Assembly (NCBI GenBank): GCA_035693025.1
Contig: DASSHI010000014.1
Coordinates: forward strand, 1 to 28,494
DNA: 28,494 nucleotides
Direction of reading: 5' to 3'
From: VRUE01 sp035693025
GTDB taxonomy: Bacteria > Actinomycetota > Thermoleophilia > Solirubrobacterales > 70-9
Positions 18,936-25,997 of the stretch are shown here, one piece after another. The notes beneath the pieces were generated by a model. The model had not been told where the DNA came from, did no database searches, and saw only the letters and a list, made by a program, of their open reading frames with translations. The position numbers and the translations under genes are program-made. The number at the start of each line of letters is the position of its first letter. The first letter of the stretch is position 1.

Positions 18936-19499
18936 CTACTCCTCTTTTTCCAGCACACCCTCCATTTCCAGCAGGCCCTCCTTCATCGGCAGTCCGCCGC
19001 CATAGCCGCCGAGGCCGCCGCCGTTGCGCAGCACCCGGTGGCACGGGACGACGATCGGGATCGGGTTGGCGCCGCAGGCCGTGCCCGCGGCGCGCACCGC
19101 GCGCTCGTTGCCGGCGCTGCGGGCGATCTGGGTGTAGCTGCGGGTCTTGCCGTAGGGGATGCGGTCGATCGCGCGCAGGGCGCGCCGGCGGAAGCCCCGG
19201 CTCAGCTGCCAGTCGAGCGGCAGGTCGAAGGTGCGGCGGCGTCCCTCGAAGTAGTCGTCGAGCTGGCGCCTGACTTCGTCCAGGCGCGCCGGGGCCTCGA
19301 GCACCCGTGGCGAAATCCGTGCGGCCAGGTCCTCGAGCGTCTCCTCGGGGTCGTGGTTCGGCAGGCTGACCTTGACGAGGCCATGTGGGGTCGTCGCGAC
19401 CAGCAGCCGCCCGTAGGGGGAATCGACGCTCGCGTAGGCGACGTCGAGCAGCCCCTCCTCGGCGGCGCGGTCGGCGAGTCGTTCGAGGCTTGCCTTCAT
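18936..19499 (-). CDS. ogt: Methylated-DNA-protein cysteine S-methyltransferase (Ogt/MGMT)
   Basis: This 187-residue suicide DNA-repair protein transfers the alkyl group from O6-alkylguanine to its own cysteine. The active site PCHRV (C153) is preceded by ACGANPIPIVV and followed by GLGGYGGGLPMKEGLLEME. The helix-turn-helix region is IPYGKTRSYTQIARSAGNERAVRAAG (about 114-139). The N-terminal RNase-H-like domain, with SPYGRLLVATTPHGLVKVSL, is present. The ATG at 19499 overlaps the stop of the sigma factor gene (ATGA), so the two proteins are translationally coupled. Coupling of an alkyltransferase to an ECF sigma factor suggests control by, or a response to, DNA damage or another stress; this is an inference. 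Confidence 0.93.
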   Translation of the reverse strand: MKASLERLADRAAEEGLLDVAYASVDSPYGRLLVATTPHGLVKVSLPNHDPEETLEDLAARISPRVLEAPARLDEVRRQLDDYFEGRRRTFDLPLDWQLSRGFRRRALRAIDRIPYGKTRSYTQIARSAGNERAVRAAGTACGANPIPIVVPCHRVLRNGGGLGGYGGGLPMKEGLLEMEGVLEKEE

Positions 19500-19963
19500 G
19501 CCAGCTCCCTTCGCAGTCGTTTGATGCCCTCGTGCAGGCTGCGGCGCGCGGCGTCGGGCGAGCAGCCGAGCGCGGCGGCGATCTCGGCGTGGGGGAGATC
19601 GCAGGCGTAGCGCAGCGCGACCGCGGCACGCTGCTTCGGCGGCAGCGCGCCGACCAGCTCCCAGATCCCCTCGTCCAGCTCCGGCTCGGCGGTTGCCCCG
19701 CCGAGCTGTTCGGGCTCGGCCACCGGCAGCGGCCGCCGTCCGTTCGCCCGGTGGTGGTCGATCGCCTTGCGGTGGGCGATCGTCAGCAGCCAGCCACGCA
19801 GGTTGCGGTCGTCGCCGAGCCCGGGGTAGGCGCGCAGCGCCGCCAGGAAGGTCTCCTGGAAGCAGTCCTCGGCGTCCGCCCGCCCGACCGCGCCGCGCAG
19901 CACCGCCATCACGTCGGCGGCGTGCTCGTCCAGCAGGGTCTGAAACGGCGGCAGCGCGGTCAC
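19496..19963 (-). CDS. ECF-type RNA polymerase sigma factor
   Basis: This 155-residue group 4 sigma factor contains only regions 2 and 4. Region 2 is FQTLLDEHAADVMAVLRGAVGRADAEDCFQETFLAALRAYPGL (about 7-49), then LRGWLLTIAHRKAIDHHR for -10 recognition. Region 4 is LVGALPPKQRAAVALRYACDLPHAEIAAALGCSPDAARRSLHEGIKRLRREL (about 103-154), a helix-turn-helix for -35 binding. GTG 19963 is chosen because homology begins immediately after it and a TTTAAT box lies 7 bases upstream. The open frame extends far upstream, across the inverted repeat, without similarity. No recognisable anti-sigma factor is adjacent; the next gene in the operon is ogt. Confidence 0.88.
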   Translation of the reverse strand: MTALPPFQTLLDEHAADVMAVLRGAVGRADAEDCFQETFLAALRAYPGLGDDRNLRGWLLTIAHRKAIDHHRANGRRPLPVAEPEQLGGATAEPELDEGIWELVGALPPKQRAAVALRYACDLPHAEIAAALGCSPDAARRSLHEGIKRLRRELA

Positions 19964-19970
19964 TCGTGGG

Positions 19971-19976
19971 ATTAAA
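19971..19976 (-). promoter_or_regulatory. Possible leaderless-type -10 box of the sigma factor gene
   Basis: On the minus strand TTTAAT is followed by 7 bases and then GTG 19963, with no Shine-Dalgarno. No convincing -35. Confidence 0.35.
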
Positions 19977-19998
19977 CGCGTCGATGACGCGAAACGTG

Positions 19999-20104
19999 AG
20001 AGGGACGGATGGCCCTCCGTCGGAAACCGTCGCGCAGCTGGGGCGTGGTCGAGGGTTCGGAGCCGGGTTCCATGAGTTTCCGTCGGAGGGCCATCCGTCC
20101 CTCT
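19999..20104. repeat. Long inverted repeat between the divergent sigma factor and nadC genes
   Basis: The 29-base arms (19999-20027 and 20076-20104) match as reverse complements at 28 of 29 positions, with 48 bases between. Each arm contains an internal dyad, GAGGGACGGATGGCCCTC. The right arm ends at the first base of the TAGGGT box before nadC; the left arm lies 22 bases upstream of the TTTAAT box of the sigma factor gene. Unlike the other two members of this repeat family it sits in a 5' region, so it could be an operator or a cruciform. The 153-base gap between these genes holds nothing else that I can identify. Confidence 0.82.
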
Positions 20105-20109
20105 AGGGT
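20104..20109 (+). promoter_or_regulatory. Leaderless-type -10 box of nadC
   Basis: TAGGGT followed by 7 bases and ATG 20117; no Shine-Dalgarno. It abuts the right arm of the long inverted repeat. Confidence 0.4.
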
Positions 20110-20116
20110 CTCCGCC

Positions 20117-20962
20117 ATGGACGATTTGATCCGGGACGTGATCGGGCGCGCTCTCGCCGAGGATGTCGGAGCTGGGGATGTGACTTCGACGGCGACCGTG
20201 CCTGACGAAGCGCAGGCGAGGGCGCGGATCGTGCAGAAAGAGCCCGGGGTGGCTTTCGGGCTCGAGATCGTTGCCGAGACGATGCGGCAGTGCGGGGTGG
20301 AGGCCGTCGACAACCTCGCGGTCGAGGGCCAGTGGCGGGAGGAGGTGCCTGCTGAGGTTGCGTCGGCGAGTGGGCCGGCAACCGCGCTGCTCGCCGCCGA
20401 GCGGACGGCGCTCAACTTCCTCGGCCACCTCTCCGGCATCGCGACGCTGACCGCGCGCTTCGCGGAGGCAGTGGCAGGCACCGGGGCGCGCATTCTCGAC
20501 ACGCGCAAGACGACGCCGGGCCTGCGCGCACTGGAGAAGGCCGCCGTCATGGCCGGCGGCGGGGTCAACCACCGGATGGGCCTCTACGACGCGATCCTGA
20601 TCAAGGAGAACCACGTCGCCCTTGCCGGCGGCGTCGCCAAGGCGATCCACGCCGCCCGCACCGCCCGGCCCGGGATGGCCCTCGAGATCGAGTGCCGCAA
20701 CATGGACGAGGTCGCCTACGCGCTGGGCGCCGGAGCAGACCGCCTGTTGGTCGACAACATGACTCCGGACCGTTTGCGCGAAGCGGTCAAGCTGCGAAAT
20801 GAACAGGGGGGCGACACCCCGACGCTAGAGGCATCCGGCGGCGTCAGTTTGGAGACGGTACGCGCGATCGCAGAAACGGGCGTCGACTACGTCTCCGTCG
20901 GGGCGCTGACGCACTCGGCCCCGGCGCTCGACTTCAGCATGCTGCTCGATCCGCTCACTTGA
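20117..20962 (+). CDS. nadC: Nicotinate-nucleotide pyrophosphorylase (quinolinate phosphoribosyltransferase)
   Basis: This 281-residue enzyme converts quinolinate and PRPP to nicotinate mononucleotide, CO2 and pyrophosphate in de novo NAD synthesis. It begins MDDLIRDVIGRALAEDVGAGDVTS, the standard N-terminus. Landmarks are LLAAERTALNFLGHLSGIAT, the substrate-binding ILDTRKTTPGLRALEKAAVMAGGGVNHRMGLYDAILIKENH, LEIECRNMDE, LVDNMTPD, LEASGGV and GVDYVSVGALTHS. The frame is open further upstream through the inverted repeat, but homology begins at 20117 and a -10-like box precedes it. Its 3' end overlaps the opposite-strand glycosylase gene by 8 bases. nadA lies 0.9 kb downstream; no nadB is in the window. 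Confidence 0.96.
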   Translation: MDDLIRDVIGRALAEDVGAGDVTSTATVPDEAQARARIVQKEPGVAFGLEIVAETMRQCGVEAVDNLAVEGQWREEVPAEVASASGPATALLAAERTALNFLGHLSGIATLTARFAEAVAGTGARILDTRKTTPGLRALEKAAVMAGGGVNHRMGLYDAILIKENHVALAGGVAKAIHAARTARPGMALEIECRNMDEVAYALGAGADRLLVDNMTPDRLREAVKLRNEQGGDTPTLEASGGVSLETVRAIAETGVDYVSVGALTHSAPALDFSMLLDPLT

Positions 20963-21800
20963 GCAGTCGGGACAAGCGGCGGTCCTTGAGCACGCGGCCG
21001 CCGGTCTGCTCCTGCGGGCAGTAGTTCGTCTGGTGCTCGGCGAAGAAGACCGCCTCGATCGTCGTGCCGCAGCGCGGGCAGGGCTCGCCCTCGCGTTTGT
21101 GGACCTGCAGCGGCATCGGCAGTTTGTCCGGCAGCTCGGGGCCGATCGTCTCCTCGTAGTGCTCGATCGCGTCGCCGAGCACGTGCAGGGCTGCGTGTAG
21201 GCGCTCGACCTCCTCCTCGTCCAGCTCCGAGCCCTGCTTGAAGGGGGAGAGCTTCGCCTCCCAGAGGATCTCGTCGACCCAGGAGCGGCCGATCCCGGCG
21301 AGGTCGCGCTGGTGGCGCAGCAGCGGGTGCAGATGGCGCGGCTGGTCGATTGCCGCGGCGAAGGCGTCGAGCGGCGGTGCGGGCCAGGCCTCGGGCCCGA
21401 GCGTCGCCACCGCCTCGTCCTCGGCCACGGCCGCGCTGGGCAGCAGCTTCGCCCAGGCCCGCTGCTTGGTCCCGAACTCGCGCAGACGCAGCTCACGGCC
21501 GTCCTCGAGGCGCACCAGGACACGCGAGGCACGGTCTTTGGGCGAGGCCCGTTTCTCGAAGATGCGCAGCCGCCCTGCCGACATCAGGTGGATCAGGAGG
21601 GCGAGGTCGCCGAACTCGAGGACCGGCATCTTGCCGACGCGTCGCACCGCGGTCAGCTCGCGCCCGGCGAGCGCATCGAGCGACGGCTCGAAGGTCTTCA
21701 TCACGTTCATCCCCGGCGCCAGGACCGACTCGACCGTCGCACCGCTCAACGCCGAGCTCAACCGGCGTGCCGTGATCTCGACCTCGGGAAGCTCGGGCAT
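20955..21800 (-). CDS. Fpg/Nei family DNA glycosylase, atypical zinc finger
   Basis: This 281-residue base-excision-repair protein removes oxidised bases and cuts the abasic site. Start 21800 gives the N-terminus MPELPEVEI, in which Pro2 is the catalytic nucleophile and Glu3 the acid; an upstream ATG at 21830 would bury Pro2, so it is rejected. The beta-hairpin Lys region (VGKMPVLEFGDLALLIHLMSAGRL) and the H2TH segment (LLRHQRDLAGIGRSWVDEILWEAKLSPF) are present, with RSW where Fpg usually has N-I-Y. The C-terminal zinc finger has CPRC (C241, C244), then YCPQEQ: C261 is present, but the fourth ligand position is Glu264 instead of Cys. It could be Fpg or Nei type; the damage specificity is uncertain. 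Confidence 0.9.
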   Translation of the reverse strand: MPELPEVEITARRLSSALSGATVESVLAPGMNVMKTFEPSLDALAGRELTAVRRVGKMPVLEFGDLALLIHLMSAGRLRIFEKRASPKDRASRVLVRLEDGRELRLREFGTKQRAWAKLLPSAAVAEDEAVATLGPEAWPAPPLDAFAAAIDQPRHLHPLLRHQRDLAGIGRSWVDEILWEAKLSPFKQGSELDEEEVERLHAALHVLGDAIEHYEETIGPELPDKLPMPLQVHKREGEPCPRCGTTIEAVFFAEHQTNYCPQEQTGGRVLKDRRLSRLLK

Positions 21801-21806
21801 GTCGAG

Positions 21807-21812
21807 AGAGTA
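21807..21812 (-). promoter_or_regulatory. Leaderless-type -10 box of the glycosylase gene
   Basis: On the minus strand TACTCT is followed by 6 bases and ATG 21800. It overlaps by two bases a plus-strand TAAACT (21811-21816) that could serve nadA, so the two divergent start sites may compete. Confidence 0.4.
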
Positions 21813-21853
21813 AACTTGTCGACAGTTCATTCGACTGGACTCAGGCCAAGGCC

Positions 21854-22882
21854 ATGCCAGCGAACATAATGAGAGAGCTGCCGACGATCAACGAGCCGGT
21901 CCCGATGCTCGACCTGTCTCCCGAGGAGGTCGAGGGGATGGCGCGCGAGGTGCGCGAGCTGGCGCGCGAGCGCGACGCCGTGATCCTCGCCCACAACTAC
22001 CAGGTGCCCGAGGTTCAGGACGTCGCCGACTACACCGGCGACTCGCTCGGCCTCTCGCGCCAAGCCGCCGCGGCCGGCGCCTCGACGATCGTCTTCTGCG
22101 GCGTCCACTTCATGGCCGAGACGGCCTCGATCCTCTCGCCCGAGAAGACGGTCCTGATTCCCGATCTCGATGCCGGCTGCTCGCTGGCCGATTCGATCAC
22201 GGTGAGCGAGCTGCGCAACTGGAAGGCACGGCACAGTCCCGACGCGGTCGTCGTCATGTACGTCAACACCTCGGCAGAGGTCAAGGCGGAGACCGACTAC
22301 TGCTGCACCTCCTCGAACGCGGTCAAGGTCGTCGAGCACATCCGCCGCGAGCACGGGCCCGAGACCGAGATCCTCTTCGGGCCCGACATGTGGCTCGGCT
22401 CCTACGTCGAGCGTGAGACCGGCCACTCGATGCACGTCTGGCCCGGCGAGTGCCACGTCCACGCCGGAATCCGGCCCGACGACATCAAGGCACAACGCGC
22501 CGCCCATCCCGACGCCGAGTTCCTCGTCCACCCCGAGTGCGGCTGCGTCACCCAGGTGATGGAGTTCGTCGCCGCGGGCGAAGTCGAGGAGGATGGCGTG
22601 CACATGCTCTCCACCGGCCAGATGCTCGACCACATCCAGCAGCGGCCCGACGGCGAGTACATCGTCGCCACCGAGAACGGCATGCTGCACCCGCTGCAGA
22701 TGGCGGCGCCGGGGGCGAGCCTGATCGAGGCCAACCGGATGGCCTACTGCAAGTACATGAAGATGATCACGCTGCCTAAGCTGCGCGACTCGCTGCGCGA
22801 GATGAAGTTCGAGGTCAGCGTCCCGGCCGAGATCGCCGAGCGGGCGCGGGGGCCGATCGAGCGCATGGTCGCGATCGGGTAG
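21854..22882 (+). CDS. nadA: Quinolinate synthase A
   Basis: This 342-residue [4Fe-4S] enzyme condenses iminoaspartate with dihydroxyacetone phosphate to quinolinate, the step before NadC. Typical segments are AVILAHNYQVPEVQDVADYTGDSLGLSRQAA, IVFCGVHFMAETASIL, DLDAGCSLADS, YVNTSAEVKAETDYCCTSSNA, WPGECHVH, HPECGC, ENGMLHPL and the C-terminal ANRMAYCKYMKMITL. The cluster ligands are expected among the conserved Cys of DYCCTS, HPECGC and AYCKYM. ATG 21854 gives the usual N-terminal extension; ATG 21869 is a possible alternative. A TAAACT at 21811-21816 may be the -10. The enzyme is oxygen-sensitive in other bacteria, and it shares its upstream region with an oxidative-damage glycosylase gene. 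Confidence 0.96.
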   Translation: MPANIMRELPTINEPVPMLDLSPEEVEGMAREVRELARERDAVILAHNYQVPEVQDVADYTGDSLGLSRQAAAAGASTIVFCGVHFMAETASILSPEKTVLIPDLDAGCSLADSITVSELRNWKARHSPDAVVVMYVNTSAEVKAETDYCCTSSNAVKVVEHIRREHGPETEILFGPDMWLGSYVERETGHSMHVWPGECHVHAGIRPDDIKAQRAAHPDAEFLVHPECGCVTQVMEFVAAGEVEEDGVHMLSTGQMLDHIQQRPDGEYIVATENGMLHPLQMAAPGASLIEANRMAYCKYMKMITLPKLRDSLREMKFEVSVPAEIAERARGPIERMVAIG

Positions 22883-22889
22883 CGGTAGA

Positions 22890-22895
22890 TAAAGT
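22890..22895 (+). promoter_or_regulatory. Leaderless-type -10 box of the transketolase gene
   Basis: TAAAGT, 7 bases before ATG 22903, in the 20-base gap after nadA. No Shine-Dalgarno of normal strength is present (CAGGGGC directly abuts the ATG). Confidence 0.35.
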
Positions 22896-22902
22896 CAGGG
22901 GC

Positions 22903-24753
22903 ATGGAGCAGGCGACTTCGGAGAGCGCGATCGACCGCGAGCAGCTGCACGAGTTGGCTCAGCAGCTGCGGGTCGACTCCGTGCGCGCGGCGGCGGCGGC
23001 CAACTCGGGCCATCCCACCTCCTCGATGTCCGCCGCCGACCTGATGGCGGTGCTCGCAAGCCGCTACCTGCGCTACGACTTCGACGCCCCCGAGAACCGC
23101 GCCAACGACCACCTCGTCTTCTCCAAGGGCCACGCCTCGCCGCTGCTCTACGCCTTCTACAAGATGGCCGGTGCGATCTCCGACGAGGAGCTGCTCACCT
23201 TCCGCGAGTTCGGCTCGCGGATGCAGGGCCACCCGACCCCGGAAATCCCCTGGGTCGACGTGGCGACCGGCTCGCTGGGCCAGGGGCTGCCGATCTCGGT
23301 CGGGATCGCGCTGGCGGGCAAGCGGCTGGAGAACGCCGACTTCCGCGTCTGGGTCCTCTGCGGCGACTCCGAGCTCGCCGAGGGCTCGATGTGGGAGGCC
23401 TTCGAGCACGCCGGCAACGCCGGGCTCGACAACATGGTCGCGATCGTCGACGTCAACCGGCTCGGCCAGCGCGGGCCGACGATGCACGAGTGGGACACCG
23501 CCCCCTGGGCGGCTCGGGCGGCTGCCTGCGGCTGGGACGTGCAGGAGATCGACGGCCACGACATCGAGGCGATCGACGCCGCCTACGCGCGGGCGCTCGC
23601 GGCCGACAGGCCCGCGGCGGTCTTCGCCCGCACCAAGAAGGGCTCCGGCGTCGCCGCGGTCGAGGACCAGGAGGGCCAGCACGGCAAGCCGCTCGCCGAT
23701 CCCGAGGCCGCGGTCGAGGAGCTCGGCGGCGAGCGCTCGCTGCGAGTCGAGGTGCAGTCCCCTCCCGAGGCGCAGGCGTATGAGGTCGAGCGGGCCGCGG
23801 TCGAGCGGCCGTCCTACGAGGTCGGCGAGAAGGTCGCCACGCGCGGCGCCTACGGCGATGCGCTCGCCTGGCTCGGCTCGATCGACGAGAAGGTGGTCGC
23901 GCTCGACGGCGAGGTCGGCAACTCGACCTATGCCGAACGCTTCGCCGCCAAGCACCCGGACCGCTTCTTCGAGATGTACATCGCCGAGCAGCAGATGGTC
24001 GCCGCCGGAGTGGGCCTGCAGACGCGTGGCTGGAAGCCATTCGCCTCCTCGTTCGGCGCCTTTCTCAGCCGCGCCTACGACTTCGTCCGCATGGGCGCGA
24101 TCTCCGACGCCGACCTGAAGCTCTGCGGCTCTCACGTCGGCGTCTCGATCGGCCCCGACGGGCCCTCGCAGATGGCGCTCGAAGACATCGCCTCGCTGCG
24201 CGCCGTCTTCGGCAGCGTGATCCTCTACCCCAGCGACGCCAACCAGGCGGTGGCGCTGCTCGACGCGATGCGCGAGCACCGTGGGATCAGCTACATGCGC
24301 ACGACGCGGGGCGCGACGCCGGTTCTCTACGAGGCGGAGGAGAGCTTCGAGATCGGCGGCAGCCGCACGGTGCGCTCCGGCGATGATGACCAGGTGACCC
24401 TGATCGGTGCCGGCATCACCCTGCACGAATCGCTCGCCGCCGCCGACGAGCTGGCCGGCAAGGGCATCTCCGCCCGGGTGATCGACCTCTACTCGGTCAA
24501 GCCGGTCGATCGCGACGCGATCCTCGCGGCCGCGGCGGAGACCGAGGCCCTGATCACGGTCGAGGACCACTGGCCCGAGGGCGGCCTCGGCGAGACCGTC
24601 GCCGGAGTGCTCGCCGAAGCGGCGGCGAGCACCCCGCTCATCCGCCTCGCCGTCACCGAGCGTCCCTCCAGCGGTCCGCCCGAGGCGCTGCTCGCCGCAG
24701 CCGGCATCGACACCGCCGGCATCGTGGCGGCGGTCGAGAAGACGCTGGGCTGA
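22903..24753 (+). CDS. tkt: Transketolase (short, animal/actinobacterial type)
   Basis: This 616-residue thiamine-diphosphate enzyme moves two-carbon ketol units in the pentose phosphate pathway. The N-terminal domain has VDSVRAAAAANSGHPTSSMSAADL, HLVFSKGHASPLLYA, ATGSLGQGLPISVGIA and the ThDP motif GDSELAEGSMWEAFEHAGNAGLDNMVAIVDVNR. A middle pyrimidine-binding domain starts near residue 305 (EKVATRGAYGDALAWL) with EMYIAEQQMVAAGVGLQTRGWKPF and SIGPDGPSQMALEDIA. The C-terminal domain follows. All three domains are in one chain, about 45 residues shorter than E. coli TktA, as in the animal-like branch. It follows nadA by 20 bases; the 3' end lies 6 bases from an opposite-strand gene, leaving no room for a separate terminator. 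Confidence 0.94.
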   Translation: MEQATSESAIDREQLHELAQQLRVDSVRAAAAANSGHPTSSMSAADLMAVLASRYLRYDFDAPENRANDHLVFSKGHASPLLYAFYKMAGAISDEELLTFREFGSRMQGHPTPEIPWVDVATGSLGQGLPISVGIALAGKRLENADFRVWVLCGDSELAEGSMWEAFEHAGNAGLDNMVAIVDVNRLGQRGPTMHEWDTAPWAARAAACGWDVQEIDGHDIEAIDAAYARALAADRPAAVFARTKKGSGVAAVEDQEGQHGKPLADPEAAVEELGGERSLRVEVQSPPEAQAYEVERAAVERPSYEVGEKVATRGAYGDALAWLGSIDEKVVALDGEVGNSTYAERFAAKHPDRFFEMYIAEQQMVAAGVGLQTRGWKPFASSFGAFLSRAYDFVRMGAISDADLKLCGSHVGVSIGPDGPSQMALEDIASLRAVFGSVILYPSDANQAVALLDAMREHRGISYMRTTRGATPVLYEAEESFEIGGSRTVRSGDDDQVTLIGAGITLHESLAAADELAGKGISARVIDLYSVKPVDRDAILAAAAETEALITVEDHWPEGGLGETVAGVLAEAAASTPLIRLAVTERPSSGPPEALLAAAGIDTAGIVAAVEKTLG

Positions 24754-24759
24754 CGAGCT

Positions 24760-25314
24760 TCAGCGTCCTGCGGCGCGCTCGTCCCGTTCGGCCAGGGCCT
24801 TCAGGGTTCGCAGTTGCTTGCGCATCATCACCAGGTCCCCCCAGGGCAGAAGGTGGCGACGTGCGGCGGACTCAAGCCGGCGGCCGGGGTGGTTGACGAC
24901 GAGCTTGACGATCAAACGCGACCCGCCGCGCTCCCCTGGGACGATCATGTAGGTGCCCGCGACCTCACCGAAGACGCGGCGCAGGCGGGTGCAGAGCAGC
25001 GTTATCTGGAAGTCGGGCTCGAACCCGACCAGCTCGAAGATCGTCATGAAGCGCTGACCAAGCTCGAGTTGCCCGAGCCCGGGGGTCAGCGCATGTGGGC
25101 TGCGGCGGCCGAAGTTGTCGAGCCAGTCGTAGCTGTAGGGGGCGACACGCAGCTGGCAGAGTCGGCGGAAGACGACAGGCGCCGTCGCGGCCACGTCGAT
25201 CGCCCGGAAGTAGGCGTCCGCGGCCTCGGGCAGGTGGCGGTCGCAGGGGAAGTGGAGCTCGGTCTCGCCCGGACGCAGGCCGTCGCTGAAGGGAAGGGAG
25301 GGGTGGACGGCCAT
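24760..25314 (-). CDS. SRPBCC-like protein (possible lipid/polyketide-binding fold)
   Basis: This 184-residue cytoplasmic protein resembles actinobacterial proteins annotated as SRPBCC (START/Bet v1-like) family, with the motif LCQLRVAPYSYDWLDNFGRRSPHALTPGL (about 51-79). It continues FMTIFELVGFEPDFQITLL, a GEVAGTYMIVPGERGGSRLIVKLVV strand pair and a C-terminal helix. The fold normally holds a hydrophobic ligand; no catalytic role can be assigned. It starts 9 bases from a TetR-type operator and is divergent from the tetR-SDR pair, so it is probably controlled by that regulator. There is no Shine-Dalgarno before ATG 25314; a TAAGCT box 10 bases upstream would give a very short leader. Confidence 0.68.
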   Translation of the reverse strand: MAVHPSLPFSDGLRPGETELHFPCDRHLPEAADAYFRAIDVAATAPVVFRRLCQLRVAPYSYDWLDNFGRRSPHALTPGLGQLELGQRFMTIFELVGFEPDFQITLLCTRLRRVFGEVAGTYMIVPGERGGSRLIVKLVVNHPGRRLESAARRHLLPWGDLVMMRKQLRTLKALAERDERAAGR

Positions 25315-25322
25315 CTTTGGCA

Positions 25323-25354
25323 GCAGCTTACCAAATGACCATTTGGTAAGCTGC
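25323..25354. promoter_or_regulatory. TetR-type palindromic operator between divergent genes
   Basis: The arms CAGCTTACCAAATG (25324-25337) and CATTTGGTAAGCTG (25340-25353) are perfect reverse complements around a 2-base centre; one further G-C pair extends each arm. It fills the 44-base gap between the SRPBCC gene and tetR. Because it is palindromic, the hexamer TAAGCT occurs on each strand at the arm ends: 6 bases before the tetR ATG on the plus strand and 10 bases before the SRPBCC ATG on the minus strand. TetR binding here would therefore block both promoters. Evidence is the perfect symmetry and position; binding itself is inferred. Confidence 0.85.
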
Positions 25355-25358
25355 AGAC

Positions 25359-25997
25359 ATGGCTACCGCTGAGAAGGGAAGACGTCGCCTTGATCCGGCA
25401 GAGCGACGCGAGTTGATCTTGAGAGGAGCGATGCGGGTCTTCGCCGAGCGTGGCTACGAGAGGGCCCCGATGGGGGCGATCGCAGGCGAGGCGGGGATCA
25501 CGCCGGCGGTGATCTACGATCACTTCGACTCCAAGGCAAAGCTGGCGATCGAGCTTTTGGAGCGTGAGACCGAGGCGTTGCTACGCCACGTCGCCGCAGC
25601 GCTCGACGCGGCGCCCCATAGCCAGGCCGAGCGGATGCGAGCCGGCGTGAAGGCGTTCTTCGGCTACATCGAGGATCACCCTTTCGCCTGGCGGCTGCTC
25701 TTCCGCGATCCGCCCGCGGACCCTGAGGTCGCTGCCGCCTATCGGGAGCTGAACGGGCGGGCCACGGCGGCGATCACGGTCTTTCTGCAAAGCGGCGACT
25801 CCGGCGCGCTGGCGGGATATGAGAACCCCGAACGGGCGGCGGAGATGTTCGCCGAGGGCCTGAAGGCCGCGCAGAACGGCCTCGCTGCGTGGTGGTACGA
25901 GCACCCTGAGGTGCCGCGCGCGGAAGTCGTCGAGCGGCTGCTGGAGCTGGCCTGGATCGGACTTGAGCGGGTGGCGGCGGGGCGGGAGCCCGGATGA
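25359..25997 (+). CDS. TetR/AcrR family transcriptional regulator
   Basis: This 212-residue repressor has an N-terminal helix-turn-helix (about 17-63): RRELILRGAMRVFAERGYERAPMGAIAGEAGITPAVIYDHFDSKAKLAIELL. The all-helical ligand domain follows (FFGYIEDHPFAWRLLFRDPP, AAEMFAEGLKAAQNGLAAWWYE). The ligand is unknown. The ATG at 25359 is 5 bases after a palindromic operator and follows TAAGCT by exactly 6 bases with no Shine-Dalgarno, so the mRNA is probably leaderless and autoregulated. The stop overlaps the SDR start (ATGA, 25994-25997), tying the two genes together. Divergent neighbours (SRPBCC, SDR) suggest control of a hydrophobic-compound pathway, which is an inference. Confidence 0.9.
   Translation: MATAEKGRRRLDPAERRELILRGAMRVFAERGYERAPMGAIAGEAGITPAVIYDHFDSKAKLAIELLERETEALLRHVAAALDAAPHSQAERMRAGVKAFFGYIEDHPFAWRLLFRDPPADPEVAAAYRELNGRATAAITVFLQSGDSGALAGYENPERAAEMFAEGLKAAQNGLAAWWYEHPEVPRAEVVERLLELAWIGLERVAAGREPG

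Noticed and set aside
20009..20116. N-terminal extension of nadC across the inverted repeat
   Set aside because: Residues before 20117 have no similarity to the family; the repeat keeps the frame open by chance.
22744..24570. 608-codon minus-strand ORF opposite transketolase
   Set aside because: Shadow of the transketolase gene; no start context or motif.
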